Assembly: GCF_020037015.1 (NCBI RefSeq)
Contig: NZ_JAIQDE010000001.1
Coordinates: 186,001 to 250,000, forward strand
Length of the DNA: 64,000 nucleotides
From: Corallococcus sp. AS-1-6
GTDB taxonomy: Bacteria; Myxococcota; Myxococcia; Myxococcales; Myxococcaceae
Reading direction: 5' to 3'
Part shown: positions 8,256 through 17,600 of the stretch, piece by piece
Position numbering within the stretch: position 1 is the stretch's first letter
Layout of the letters: every line of letters begins with the position of its first letter
The notes under the pieces: generated by a model
Databases searched by the model: none
Seen by the model: the letters and a program-made list of their open reading frames with translations, nothing else
Told to the model about the DNA's origin: nothing
Translations under genes and position numbers: made by a program

Positions 8256-10535
8256 ATGAACTCCCCGTCCTTCAACGCGTGGAAGCTCGTCAGCCTGTCG
8301 CCGCTGCCCGTCTGGGCGCTGGTGCTGCTGGGCGTGGGGCTGGCGCTGGGCATCGCGCTGGCGGCGTGGGGCGTGCGCCGCGAGCCGTCCCGGGGCCGCA
8401 AGCTGCTCCTGTGGGGCCTGCGCCTGGGCGCGGGCGTGGCGGCGCTCTTCTTCCTGCTGGAGCCGGGCATCCGGCACCTGCAGGTGGCGCGGATGAAGAA
8501 CCGGGTGGCGGTGCTGGTGGACCGCTCGGCGTCCATGAACTTCCCGTCGGAGCCGGGCGGGCCCACGCGCAGCGCGCAGGTGGCGGCGTTCCTGGAGAAG
8601 GCGGCGCCCACGTTCGCGTCCTGGCAGGACCGCTTCACGGTGGAGGTGTACGGGGTGGATCCGGAGCTGACGCCGGTGACGGCCGCGCAGCTTGCCCAGG
8701 AGCCGGCGCGGGCGGGCACGACGGACCTGCTCGCGGCGCTGAGGTCCTCGGCGTCCGGAGGGCAGGGGTCGCGCAAGCTGTCCGGCGTGCTGCTGTTCAG
8801 CGACGGCGCGGACAACGCGGAGCTGAAGGCCGGGGTGGTGGGCCGGGCGCGTGCGGCGCTCACGGACCTGGGCGTGCCGGTGTCCACGTTCCTGGTGGGC
8901 CAGGAGGCGCTGAAGGACCTGTCCGTGGAGGGGCTGAAGGTGGACGACTTCGCCTTCGTGCGCAACTCGCTGACGGTGGAGGTGGAGATCCACGGCCGCG
9001 GCTTCGCCGGGCAGGACATCCCCGTCGTCCTGAGCCAGGAGGGCAAGACGGTGGCGAGCAAGCTGGTGAAGATGACCACGGGCGACGACGTGAAGCCGGT
9101 GTCCTTCACCTTCACGCCGGACCAGACGGGGCGGTTCGTCTACACGGTGACGGTGCCCACGTTCCCGGACGAGGCGGTGAGCGACAACAACAGCCGCTCG
9201 TTCACGCTGAAGGTGATTCGCGACCGCGTGCGCGTGCTTCTGGTGGTGGGCCGGCCGTCGTGGGACGAGCGCTTCCTGCGCGGGCTGCTCAAGCAGGACG
9301 CGAACGTGGACCTGGTGTCGTTCTACATCCTGCGCACGCTGTCGGACGACCCGGGCGTGTCGAACGAGCGGGAGCTGTCGCTCATCCCGTTCCCCATGGA
9401 GGAGATCTTCGACACGAAGCTGCACACGTTCGACGTCGTCATCTTCCAGAACTTCGGCTACTCGGACCCGTCGCTGTCCATCGCGGAGTACGAGCGCAAC
9501 CTGGAGCGCTACATCCACGAGGGCGGCGCGTTCGTGATGATTGGCGGCGACAGCGTGCTGGGCGAGGGGCGCGCGTCCATGCCCACGCTGATGGAGGCGC
9601 TGCCGGTGGAGGCCGCGGGCCCCGCGAACGCGGAGCCGTTCAAGCCGCGCCTGACGCCGGAGGGTCTGCGGCATCCGGTGACGTCCATTGGCACGGGCGC
9701 GGCGAGCACGGAGGGCGCGTGGGGCGAACTGCTGCCCATCCCGGGCGCGAACCTGACGCGGGCGCGGCCGGGGGCGACGGTGCTGATGGACCACCCGTTC
9801 ATGACGGTGGACGGGAAGAACGCGCCGCTCGTGTCGGTGTGGGACTACGGGCGGGGCCGGGCGATGGTGGTGGCGACGGACGCCACGTGGTCGTGGGCCT
9901 TCACTGCGCATCGGGACGGCTCCCCGAGCCGGGCGTATGACCGCTTCTGGGGCAACGCGCTGCGGTGGCTGGTGAGGGACCCGGACCTGACGACGCTGAA
10001 GGTGACGGCGGATCCTCCGTCGGTGGAGCCGGGGCGGCCGGTGGGCGTGGTGGTGCAGGCGCGGATGGCGGACTACCAGCCGGCGGAGGGCGCGCAGGTG
10101 CGGGTGGAGCTGTTCTCCGTGGCGACGCAGAAGCCGGTGGCGGTGCAGACGGGCGCGGCGGGGGCGGACGGCGTGGTGCGGCTGGAGTTCGCGCCGCCGG
10201 CGCCGGGGCCCTACAAGCTGCTCGCGTCCGCGAAGAAGGGCGAGACGGACCTGGGCAAGGGCGAGGACGCGGTGGCGGTGCGCGCGGTGGGCCCGGAGCT
10301 GTCGGACGCGTCGGTGCGGCCGGCGCTGATGGAGCAGATCGCCAGCGTCACGGAGGGCAAGGCGTACAAGCTGCCGCAGGACGGGATGCCGGACGTGCCG
10401 CTGTTGGATCCGCCGGTGGTGGAGGTGGGGCGCGCGAAGGACCAGCCGCTGTGGGACCGCTGGTACTACCTGGTGGCGCTCATCGCGCTCTTGGGCGCGG
10501 AGTGGTTCGCGCGGCGGCGCTTCGGGTACGTGTAG
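8256..10535 (+). CDS. VWA/glutamine-amidotransferase-like membrane protein (BatA-related)
   Basis: A 759-residue membrane protein. Two N-terminal transmembrane helices (about 18-40 and 48-68) are followed by a von Willebrand A-like domain whose metal-site motif DRSAS is at residues 89-93, a beta-sandwich region (about 230-310), a class-I glutamine-amidotransferase-like segment (around residues 320-480, with GGAFVMIGGDS), a second beta-sandwich and a C-terminal helix (YYLVALIALLGAEWF). This architecture matches large proteins encoded with DUF4159 partners. The amidotransferase-like part shows no obvious catalytic cysteine, so it is probably structural or binding. The gene ends 21 bases before a strong terminator hairpin. 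Confidence 0.85.
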   Translation: MNSPSFNAWKLVSLSPLPVWALVLLGVGLALGIALAAWGVRREPSRGRKLLLWGLRLGAGVAALFFLLEPGIRHLQVARMKNRVAVLVDRSASMNFPSEPGGPTRSAQVAAFLEKAAPTFASWQDRFTVEVYGVDPELTPVTAAQLAQEPARAGTTDLLAALRSSASGGQGSRKLSGVLLFSDGADNAELKAGVVGRARAALTDLGVPVSTFLVGQEALKDLSVEGLKVDDFAFVRNSLTVEVEIHGRGFAGQDIPVVLSQEGKTVASKLVKMTTGDDVKPVSFTFTPDQTGRFVYTVTVPTFPDEAVSDNNSRSFTLKVIRDRVRVLLVVGRPSWDERFLRGLLKQDANVDLVSFYILRTLSDDPGVSNERELSLIPFPMEEIFDTKLHTFDVVIFQNFGYSDPSLSIAEYERNLERYIHEGGAFVMIGGDSVLGEGRASMPTLMEALPVEAAGPANAEPFKPRLTPEGLRHPVTSIGTGAASTEGAWGELLPIPGANLTRARPGATVLMDHPFMTVDGKNAPLVSVWDYGRGRAMVVATDATWSWAFTAHRDGSPSRAYDRFWGNALRWLVRDPDLTTLKVTADPPSVEPGRPVGVVVQARMADYQPAEGAQVRVELFSVATQKPVAVQTGAAGADGVVRLEFAPPAPGPYKLLASAKKGETDLGKGEDAVAVRAVGPELSDASVRPALMEQIASVTEGKAYKLPQDGMPDVPLLDPPVVEVGRAKDQPLWDRWYYLVALIALLGAEWFARRRFGYV

Positions 10536-10555
10536 CGCCCGGTCCTGGTGAAGCG

Positions 10556-10584
10556 GGCCGATGCCTGCCGCGCAGGCATCGGCC
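10556..10584. terminator. Perfect 13-bp hairpin between convergent genes
   Basis: GGCCGATGCCTGC at 10556-10568 pairs perfectly with GCAGGCATCGGCC at 10572-10584 across a 3-base loop. It sits between the stop of the VWA gene and the stop of the convergent sodC gene, so it can serve both directions. Neither side has a real T tract. Confidence 0.8.
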
Positions 10585-10596
10585 GTGAGGCGGTGA

Positions 10597-11154
10597 CTAC
10601 TCCGCCTTCTCCACCACGCCGCAGGCGATGCGGCCACCGGCGTCGCCGGTCGGGTCGGTGCGGTAGTCGTCCAGCTTGGCGTGGACCATGACCGCGGAGC
10701 CGTCCTTGTCGAGCAGCGACTTCAGCTTCAGGTCGGCGATGAAGACGTCGAACTGCACCTTGCCGTCCTGGGGGACGTAGAGGTTCGGCAGGTCACCGGC
10801 GTGCTGGCCCTTGGGCGACAGCGCGCCGTGCTGCTTCTTCGTCGGGTTGAAGTGGCCGCCCGCCGTCTTGAAGTCCGGCGCCTCGCACTTGCCCGTCTCG
10901 TGGATGTGGAAGGCGTGCTCGCCCGCGGGCAGGTTCATCAGCGTGCCCTTCACCAGCACGCCCTTGGGCGCCTGCTCCATCGTCACCTCGCCCACGTCCT
11001 TGCCCTGGGCGTCCTTCAGCATCGCCTTCACCCTCTCGCCCTTCTTGAGGGCGGGCTTCGCGCCCGCGTCCGCGGGGGCCGGCGTCCCGGCGTCCTGGGC
11101 CAGGGCGGGCGTGGAGAGGAGGGCGGTGGCAACCAGCAGGGAACGGATCGTCAT
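10597..11154 (-). CDS. sodC: Periplasmic or extracellular Cu/Zn superoxide dismutase
   Basis: Converts superoxide to oxygen and peroxide outside the cytoplasm. The 185-residue precursor has a Sec signal peptide (SLLVATALLSTPALAQ, cleavage after Ala-Gln near residue 20) and a short Ala/Pro linker. Copper and zinc ligands are visible in order: HAFHIHETGKC, GGHFNP, the HGALSPKGQHAGDLPN block, and the VMVH histidine. The C-terminal GGRIACGVV supplies the second cysteine of the structural disulfide. The start is the ATG at 11154, since the longer frame adds only a leader without signal features. The gene is probably monocistronic. Confidence 0.95.
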   Translation of the reverse strand: MTIRSLLVATALLSTPALAQDAGTPAPADAGAKPALKKGERVKAMLKDAQGKDVGEVTMEQAPKGVLVKGTLMNLPAGEHAFHIHETGKCEAPDFKTAGGHFNPTKKQHGALSPKGQHAGDLPNLYVPQDGKVQFDVFIADLKLKSLLDKDGSAVMVHAKLDDYRTDPTGDAGGRIACGVVEKAE

Positions 11155-11265
11155 GTCTCGAAGACTCCAGGGATGGGGTGACCCAGCGGCGCGGGACACT
11201 ACCCACCCGCCGCGTCCTTCGCTGGAGAATGTCCACTCCCGCATGCCTCCGGTGATGGGGAGTCA

Positions 11266-12843
11266 TCACTCCGGCAGCGGGCCCTCCAGCGGTACCGGCA
11301 CCACGCGGGACGCCCCGAACGCGGGCGCCCAGACGCGCTGCACCTGCGTCCCGTTCAGGAAGCGCATCACCGCGCGGAACGCCGCCTCCGGCCCTCCCAA
11401 TCCTTCCGCCCAGGCGCTCCCCCGGGGCGACAGGTTCGGCACCAGCGGGCCCAGGGACTCGCGGGACCTGGCGCCCCGGGTGATGCCCAGGCCTTCGTCC
11501 CGCACGCGCTGGGGCACGTACAGCGGCGCGAACCGCGCGTGGCGGTGGTCGTGCACGCAGCCGGGCTCCTCCAGCAGCGCCGCGGACAGGGGCAGCTCGC
11601 GCACGTTGAACAGGAGCTTCACCGCCTCCTCGTGCGGATCATACGGGCCGCGCAGCCGGTGGTCCCCGCGCGGAATCAGCCGCCGGTCCAGGTAGCAGAA
11701 CGCCTTCGCCTCCGGAGGCACCGCGCCCCGGTGCCTCGCGCCGCCGTAGCGGAAGAACGGGCGCACGTGGCTTGCGTCCACCTCCACCGCGGGCCCCAGC
11801 TTCAGCGCGCGCAGCTTGGGCAGCAGCGCGGGCTCCAGGCCGTGCTCCCGCGCGAAGTCCTCCAGCGTGTCCTGTGTCGCGGCGCGGAACGCCTCCAGGC
11901 GCGCGAGCAGCCGCTCCCGGTCCGCGTCCACCAGCAGCTCGTCGAAGCGCGTCTTCACCCCGGGCAGGCTCACCGGGATGAGCGTGGTGAGCAGCTCCCC
12001 CCGAGCCCGCCAGTCCGCGTCCAGCGCGGCGGCCTCCCGGGCGATGGGGGAGAGCCGCCACTCGGGCGCCTCGGGCGTGAAGCACTGGCCCACGCCCTTG
12101 CGCTCGTAGCGGGGAGCGGCGGTGGCCGCGCCGGACCGCGACGTCCACACCGTGATGCACGTGCGCACCTGCGTGCCCGTGAAGATGCCCGGGCCCAGGT
12201 CCACCACCTGGCGCAGGTGGAGCGCCTGCAGCAGCGCGTGGCGCAGCGGCGCGTAGATGAACGACTCCAGCAGGCTCGCGGGCGTGATGAAGGCCAGCAC
12301 TCCCGGCCGGGCCGTCAGCCGCTTCATGGCCACGAGCAGGAAGAACGCGAAGTCGTCCCGGAGGCTGGTGCCCGGCGGCATCTCCAGCGGCACCAGGGCG
12401 CGCAGCCGCGCGTAGCAGGCCGCGTCCTTCAGCACGGCGGACGTGCCGTTGTAGGGCGGGTTGCCCACCCACAGCTCCGCGTGCCCCTCCGGCGTCTGCG
12501 CGAGCAGCGGCTCCAACCCACCCCTCAGCGCGTCCCCCACGCGCACGTCCGCGCCCGGCACGCGGGCCTGGCACAGGCGCGCGACGCCTTCATCCAGCTC
12601 CAGGCCGCACAGCCTCGCGTCCGGACGGTGCCTCGCGGCGGCGGCGAGGAAGGCCCCCGCGCCACAGGCCGGGTCCACCACCGTGAGCGGCCCGTCACCC
12701 AGGTGCGCCAGCGCGAGCGCCAGCGTGCGCTCCACGATGGGCGCGGGCGTGTAGAACGCGCCCACCGCCTTGCGGTCGATGCCGGGGAACCGGTGGACCA
12801 GCAGCTCCTCGTCCAGCTCGGGCGTGTCGATGGCGCGGGCCAT
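11266..12843 (-). CDS. Orphan N6-adenine DNA methyltransferase
   Basis: SAM-dependent DNA methyltransferase of 525 residues of the class with the catalytic motif after the SAM site. Motif I is DPACGAGAF (57-65) and the catalytic motif is NPPY (128-131), typical of N6-adenine enzymes. The N-terminal stretch GAFYTPAPIVERTLA is also typical of N6_Mtase proteins. The C-terminal 250 residues resemble the specificity half of type IIG enzymes but contain no clear PD-(D/E)xK nuclease motif. No restriction, specificity or phage-defence gene is adjacent; the neighbour 21 bases upstream is a potassium channel. It may be a solitary regulatory methylase or a broken restriction system. Confidence 0.85.
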   Translation of the reverse strand: MARAIDTPELDEELLVHRFPGIDRKAVGAFYTPAPIVERTLALALAHLGDGPLTVVDPACGAGAFLAAAARHRPDARLCGLELDEGVARLCQARVPGADVRVGDALRGGLEPLLAQTPEGHAELWVGNPPYNGTSAVLKDAACYARLRALVPLEMPPGTSLRDDFAFFLLVAMKRLTARPGVLAFITPASLLESFIYAPLRHALLQALHLRQVVDLGPGIFTGTQVRTCITVWTSRSGAATAAPRYERKGVGQCFTPEAPEWRLSPIAREAAALDADWRARGELLTTLIPVSLPGVKTRFDELLVDADRERLLARLEAFRAATQDTLEDFAREHGLEPALLPKLRALKLGPAVEVDASHVRPFFRYGGARHRGAVPPEAKAFCYLDRRLIPRGDHRLRGPYDPHEEAVKLLFNVRELPLSAALLEEPGCVHDHRHARFAPLYVPQRVRDEGLGITRGARSRESLGPLVPNLSPRGSAWAEGLGGPEAAFRAVMRFLNGTQVQRVWAPAFGASRVVPVPLEGPLPE

Positions 12844-12864
12844 GCCGGGCCATCCTAGACGGAT

Positions 12865-13719
12865 TCACCCGGTGGGCCGCGAGGGGGCCCAGTCCAATGC
12901 CGTGCCGCAGCGTTTGCAATACGCCGCATCCAGGTCATGACCCTGTGCGCCACAGCCCGGACACGCCTGGGTATTCACGGGCTGACGCGTGGCGGCGGCG
13001 AGCTCCACCGACACGATGCCCGTGGGCACCGCGATGATGCCGTAGCCCATCACCATCAGGATGGACGCGAGGAACTGCCCCGTCACCGTCTTGGGCGTGA
13101 TGTCCCCGAAGCCCACCGTCGTCATCGTCACGATGGCCCAGTACATGGAGCGGGGGATGCTGTCGAAGCCGTGCTCCTCGCCCTCCACCATGTACATGAC
13201 CGCGCCCATGATGACGTCGATGCTCAGGACCGTGCCCAGGAAGACGATGATCTTCGGGCGGCTCGCGCGCAGCGCCGTGAGCAGCACCTCCGCCTGACCC
13301 AGCAGGTGCCCCAGCTTGAGGATGCGGAAGACGCGCAAGAGGCGCAGCACGCGGATGACCAGCAGCGTCTGCGCGCCGGGGAGCAGCACGCTCAGGAACG
13401 AGGGCAACAGCGCCATCAGGTCCACGATGCCGAAGAAGCTGCGCGCGTAGTGCAGCGGCTGGCGCACCGCGATGAGCCGCAGCACGTACTCCAGCGCGAA
13501 GAGCACCGTGAAGACCCACTCCGCGATGTGCAGCGCGCGGGCATGCACCGCGCGCACCTCCGCGACGCTCTCCAGCATCACCGCCGCCACGCTGAACACG
13601 ATGGCCCACAGCAGGGCGATGTCGAACGCCCTCCCCGCCGGGGTGTCCGCTTCGAAGATGACCGTGTGCAGGCGGGCGCGGAGGCCGCTCGGGGGGCTCT
13701 GTTCGGAAGGGCGGTCCAC
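12865..13719 (-). CDS. Voltage-gated potassium channel with C-terminal zinc ribbon
   Basis: A six-helix ion channel of 284 residues. The S4 voltage sensor is visible as VIRVLRLLRVFRILKL (residues 121-136, regularly spaced arginines), and the selectivity filter as TMTTVGFGDITP (TVGFGD at 201-206), so it is potassium selective. After S6 there is a small zinc-ribbon-like module with cysteines 253, 256, 268 and 271. Bacterial Kv-type channels usually lack such a module, and it could bind metal or a partner protein. The gene is 21 bases upstream of the methyltransferase on the same strand, which may only reflect close packing. Confidence 0.9.
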   Translation of the reverse strand: MDRPSEQSPPSGLRARLHTVIFEADTPAGRAFDIALLWAIVFSVAAVMLESVAEVRAVHARALHIAEWVFTVLFALEYVLRLIAVRQPLHYARSFFGIVDLMALLPSFLSVLLPGAQTLLVIRVLRLLRVFRILKLGHLLGQAEVLLTALRASRPKIIVFLGTVLSIDVIMGAVMYMVEGEEHGFDSIPRSMYWAIVTMTTVGFGDITPKTVTGQFLASILMVMGYGIIAVPTGIVSVELAAATRQPVNTQACPGCGAQGHDLDAAYCKRCGTALDWAPSRPTG

Positions 13720-13861
13720 AGGCCGCGCAGCTTAGGCGCAATCCCTCGCGGAACGTTCAACAGCGTCCCTGTCCCCTGGACCGGCGGCGGGCTTGGCGGG
13801 GACGGTCGCCGGCCCGACGTTTCCGGCGGCCCCTGTCCCTGGCGCGGAGCGGCTCCGGTGC

Positions 13862-14626
13862 ATGATGCGAATCCTCGACGCCGTCCCCGTGCGGCTGCTC
13901 GCCCTGGTGGTGATGGGCCTGCTCTTCCTGTGCCTGGAGGTGGGCTACCGGCTCAGCCACCGGAAGCCGGGGCTCGGCGACGTGTCGGCGCTCCAGGCGT
14001 CGGTGCTCGGGCTGGTGGCGCTCCTGCTGGGCTTCTCCTTCTCCATGGCCGCGGAGCGGTACTCGCTGCGCCGCTCCCTCGTGGTGAAGGAGTCGAACGC
14101 CATCGGCACGCTCTACCTTCGCCTCGGTTACCTTCCGGAGCCCTCGCGCGGCGAGATGCGCGCCTGGATGCGCCGCTACACCGACCTCCGCCTGGAGGGG
14201 CACGAGGCCGCGAATGAACCGGACGTCTTCGCGAAGAAGCTCCAGGAGTCGGAGTCGCTCAAGGCACAGCTCTGGGCGCGGCTGGAGGCGCTGGCGCCCC
14301 GGATGGAGGCCCCCGTGCTCATCCTCGTCACCCAGGCGATGAACGACGTGTTCGACGTGGGCGACGAGCGCCTGGCGGCGGCCCACAACCTCATCCCGAC
14401 CTCCATCTTCGGCCTGCTGCTGGTCGGGATGCTCGGCTCCGGCGTGCTCCTGGGCTACCAGCCGGCGGCGCACCTGCGCGGGTTCCTCTCCTGGGTCCTG
14501 TTCGTGGTCATCCTCACCGCCGTGACGTTCACCCTGCTGGACCTGGACTTCCCCACCCGAGGACGGATCCGCGTGGACCAGGAGCCGCTGCGCTCGCTCC
14601 AGAAGCAGTTGCACACCCACCCCTGA
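13862..14626 (+). CDS. DUF4239-like membrane protein
   Basis: A 254-residue protein with two N-terminal helices (LLALVVMGLLFLCLEVGY and ASVLGLVALLLGFSFSMA), a hydrophilic helical middle of about 110 residues, and two C-terminal helices (FGLLLVGMLGSGVLLGY and LSWVLFVVILTAVTFTLL). The two pairs of helices around a soluble core match the bestrophin-like DUF4239 layout. ATG codons lie at 13862 and 13865; a start at 13793 would add a leader lacking signal features. It is divergent from the potassium channel. Its function is unknown; an anion-channel role for the family is only suggested. Confidence 0.75.
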   Translation: MMRILDAVPVRLLALVVMGLLFLCLEVGYRLSHRKPGLGDVSALQASVLGLVALLLGFSFSMAAERYSLRRSLVVKESNAIGTLYLRLGYLPEPSRGEMRAWMRRYTDLRLEGHEAANEPDVFAKKLQESESLKAQLWARLEALAPRMEAPVLILVTQAMNDVFDVGDERLAAAHNLIPTSIFGLLLVGMLGSGVLLGYQPAAHLRGFLSWVLFVVILTAVTFTLLDLDFPTRGRIRVDQEPLRSLQKQLHTHP

Positions 14627-14700
14627 CGCACGTCCAGGCAATCGGAGGGAGGGGTCGTCCGTTCAGGGGGCATGCGGACCCTGAAAGACACCGTCCCGCG

Positions 14701-15543
14701 CTCCCCACCGCGTACTTCTACCAGGGCGAGTGGGAGGAGTACTTCACCGTGGCGCATTGGGACCAGCGCGGCGCGGGAAGGACCTACGCCCTCAACCCGC
14801 CGGACACGGTGAGGCCCACGATGACGGTGGACCGCATGGTGGCGGACGCGGAGGAGGTGGCCGCGTACCTGCGCAAGACGTACGGCAGGAAGCGCATCGT
14901 GCTCGTGGGGCACAGTTGGGGCACGGTGCTGGGCGTGAAGCTCGCGCGGCTGCACCCGGACTGGTTCGACGCGTACGTGGGCATCGGGCAGGGGGTGGAC
15001 ATGCCCAGGAACGAGGCCCTGGGCTACGCGGCCACGCTCGCGGCGGCGAAGGCGGACGGCAACAAGAAGGCCCTCGCGGACCTGGAGTCCATCGCCCCGT
15101 TCCCGGACCCGAAGGACCCCGCGCGCACGCTGGCCAACCTGCACAAGGAGCGCCGCTGGCTCATGCACTATGAGACCCACGGCTGGCGCGCGCCGGACTG
15201 GCACGGCGCGCAGGTGTGGCGCTACAGCCCGGACGTCACCGACAAGGACATGGACGCGCGCGACGAGGGCCTGGACCTGAGCCTCGCCGCCTTCTGGGCG
15301 CCCATCACCCAGCTCAACCTCACGAAGGAGAACCGCTTCGCCGTGCCCGTCGTCTTCTTCCACGGCCGGCACGACCGCACCACGTCCGCGCAGTTGTTGG
15401 ACGCGTGGTTCGCCACCGTTCAGGCGCCGTCCAAGAAGCTCGTCTGGTTCGAGGACTCCGCCCACATGGTGCACGAGGAGGAGCCCGGCAAGGTGCTCGT
15501 GCACCTGGTGAACGACGTGCTCCCGCTCACGCGCGGGAAGTAG
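14701..15543 (+). pseudogene. Alpha/beta hydrolase (S33 peptidase-like), 5' truncated
   Basis: The frame encodes the later part of a proline-iminopeptidase-like hydrolase: the segment FYQGEWEEYFTVAHWDQRGAGRTY, the nucleophile elbow GHSWGTVLG (Ser), a charge-relay region HGRHDRT (Asp), and DSAHMVHEEEP (His). The first 80-100 residues of the family, including the HGGPG oxyanion-hole motif and any signal peptide, are absent. The frame reads back into unrelated intergenic sequence with no ATG before 14749, where only a GTG offers a start, inside the conserved domain. The preceding gene ends at 14626. I read it as a 5'-deleted gene, although a shortened protein from GTG 14749 cannot be excluded. 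Confidence 0.65.
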
Positions 15544-15557
15544 TTGCAGAAGAGAAA

Positions 15558-15597
15558 GGCGGAACCCGGGCCCCTTTGGAAACTCCCGGGTTCCGCC
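15558..15597. terminator. 13-bp stem terminator shared by the hydrolase remnant and actP operon
   Basis: GGCGGAACCCGGG at 15558-15570 pairs perfectly with CCCGGGTTCCGCC at 15585-15597 across a 14-base loop. On the minus strand the stem is followed by TTTCTCTTCT, so it should work best for the operon ending with actP at 15646. Confidence 0.75.
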
Positions 15598-15645
15598 CTG
15601 TCCTTCACGCCGAGGAAGATGCCGTGAAGGACCGCCGAGCAGCTC

Positions 15646-17274
15646 TCAAGCCTTCTGGGGTGCCTCCGGGATGCCCGGAGGCACCGTGCCCGCCACGCCC
15701 GTGGGCACCGTCACCGGGGGCGGCGTCACCGCGGCGCCCACGTGCATGCGGTGCTCCACCTCCGCGAACCGCGCCGCGGCCTCCGTCTCCGGCGCCAGCA
15801 GCGACACCACCCAGCCCACGACGAAGGACAGCGGGAGCGTGACGATGCCCGGGTTCTTCAGCGGGAAGAGGGCGGTCGCGTTGCCGAGCAACTCCACCTG
15901 CACCGTGGGCGACAGGAAGATGAGCAGCACCGCGCTCATGGAACCGGTGAGCATGCTGGCCACCGCGCCCCGGGTGGTGAAGCCCCTCCACAACATGGAC
16001 AGGAGCAGCGCGGGGAAGTTCGCGCTCGCCGCGATGGCGAACGCCAGCCCCACCATGAAAGCCACGTTCTGGTTCTTGAAGAGGACGCCCAGGAGGATGG
16101 CGAGGATGCCCAGCGCCAGGCTGGCGATGCGCGCCACCTTGAGCTGCTCCGCCTCTGGCGCGTGTCCCTTGCGCACCACGCTGGACCACAGGTCGTGGGA
16201 CAGCGCCGCCGCGCCCGACAGCGTCAGGCCCGCCACCACCGCGAGGATGGTGGCGAAGGACACCGCGGAGATGAAGCCCAGGAAGCCCGTGCCGCCCACG
16301 ACTTCCGCCAGCATGGGCGCCGCCATGTTGCCGCCCTTGTCCACGCTCACGATGGCCTGACGCCCCACCAGCACGGACGCGCCGAAGCCCAGGATGAACG
16401 TCACCAGGTAGAAGAAGCCGATGAGGCCCGTGGCGTAGAACACGCTGGTGCGCGCCGCCTTCGCGTTGGGCACCGTGTAGAAGCGCATCAGGATGTGCGG
16501 CAGGCCCGCCGTGCCGAACATCAGCGCCAGCCCCAGGGAGATTGTCTCCAGCGGGTTGGACACCAGCTTGCCCGGCGCCAGCGCCTCCGGCCCGTAGCGG
16601 TTCACCGCCTCGCTGAAGAGCGCCGCCGGGCTGAAGCCGAACCGCCACAGCACCGACACCGCCAGCGCCGTCGCGCCGCCCAGCAGCAGCACCGCCTTCA
16701 CGATTTGCACCCACGTGGTGGCGATCATCCCGCCGAACAGCACGTAGAGGATCATCACCGCGCCCACGATGACGACGGCCGTCTCATAGGAGAGGCCGAA
16801 CAGCAGGCGGATGAGGTTGCCCGCGCCCACCATCTGGGCAATCAGGTAGAAGACGACCACGGTGAGCGTGCCCACCGCGGCGGACAGCCGCACCGGGGTC
16901 TGCTTCAGGCGGTAGGCCACCACGTCCGCGAAGGTGTACTTGCCCAGGTTTCGCAGGGGCTCCGCGATGAGGAAGGTCACCACGGGCCAGCCCACCAGCC
17001 AGCCCACGGAGTAGATGAGCCCGTCGAAGCCGGACGTGGCCACGAGCCCCGCGATGCCCAGGAAGCTGGCGGCGCTCATGAAGTCGCCCGCCAGCGCGAA
17101 GCCGTTCTGTCCCGCGCTGATGCCGCCGCCGGCGGCGAAGAACTCCGACGTCGTCTTCGTCTTGCGCGCCGCCCAGTAGGTGATGGCCAGCGTGATGCTG
17201 ACGAAGAGGAGGAAGAAGACGATGGCCGTGGTGTTGGGCTGGCCAAGCTGCGTGCCCGGGGTCGTGGGGTTCAT
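15646..17274 (-). CDS. actP: Cation/acetate symporter ActP (sodium:solute symporter family)
   Basis: Imports acetate and related short carboxylates with a cation. The 542-residue protein has about 13 transmembrane helices and the ActP-type pattern: [31 protein letters not shown] near the first helices, [10 protein letters not shown], and [19 protein letters not shown] in the later part. It is the last gene of a four-gene operon with porin, acs and DUF485, starting 9 bases after the DUF485 gene. The acs-DUF485-actP order is that of the known acetate scavenging operon (acs-yjcH-actP). The predicted terminator at 15558-15597 closes the operon. Confidence 0.93.
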   Translation of the reverse strand: MNPTTPGTQLGQPNTTAIVFFLLFVSITLAITYWAARKTKTTSEFFAAGGGISAGQNGFALAGDFMSAASFLGIAGLVATSGFDGLIYSVGWLVGWPVVTFLIAEPLRNLGKYTFADVVAYRLKQTPVRLSAAVGTLTVVVFYLIAQMVGAGNLIRLLFGLSYETAVVIVGAVMILYVLFGGMIATTWVQIVKAVLLLGGATALAVSVLWRFGFSPAALFSEAVNRYGPEALAPGKLVSNPLETISLGLALMFGTAGLPHILMRFYTVPNAKAARTSVFYATGLIGFFYLVTFILGFGASVLVGRQAIVSVDKGGNMAAPMLAEVVGGTGFLGFISAVSFATILAVVAGLTLSGAAALSHDLWSSVVRKGHAPEAEQLKVARIASLALGILAILLGVLFKNQNVAFMVGLAFAIAASANFPALLLSMLWRGFTTRGAVASMLTGSMSAVLLIFLSPTVQVELLGNATALFPLKNPGIVTLPLSFVVGWVVSLLAPETEAAARFAEVEHRMHVGAAVTPPPVTVPTGVAGTVPPGIPEAPQKA

Positions 17275-17283
17275 GGGGGCCTT

Positions 17284-17562
17284 TCAGCGGCGCAGCTCGT
17301 CGAGGGCGCTGTCGTAATGGCGGTTGGCCCAGGTCATGTAGATGCCGGTCAGCACCCACGCGAGGAGGATGGTGAGCGCCCCCAGCACGATGCCGACGGA
17401 CAGCCCCGGCATGAACGGGTGCCCCATCAGCGGCCGGTTGAAGGCCACCAGCAGGATGAAGCCCAGGTAGGCCACCAGCATCGTCACCGTGAGCGCGCCC
17501 GCCACGCGCCAGCGCCGCGCGGCGAGCGCCTTCAACGCCTCGTCCTTGGAATTGCCGTACAT
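17284..17562 (-). CDS. yjcH: DUF485 inner-membrane protein, YjcH-like
   Basis: A 92-residue protein with two transmembrane helices (VAGALTVTMLVAYLGFILLVAFN and GIVLGALTILLAWVLTGIYMTW) and the DUF485 signature PLMGHPFMPGLSVG between them, ending with a charged tail (NRHYDSALDELRR). In enterobacteria the homologous gene lies between acs and actP and is thought to assist the permease. The same order occurs here, with 38 bases after acs and 9 bases before actP. The exact role is unknown. Confidence 0.9.
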   Translation of the reverse strand: MYGNSKDEALKALAARRWRVAGALTVTMLVAYLGFILLVAFNRPLMGHPFMPGLSVGIVLGALTILLAWVLTGIYMTWANRHYDSALDELRR

Positions 17563-17600
17563 CGGTGTTCCTCCTTGCGAAGCGTGAAAGGGACCGGTTC

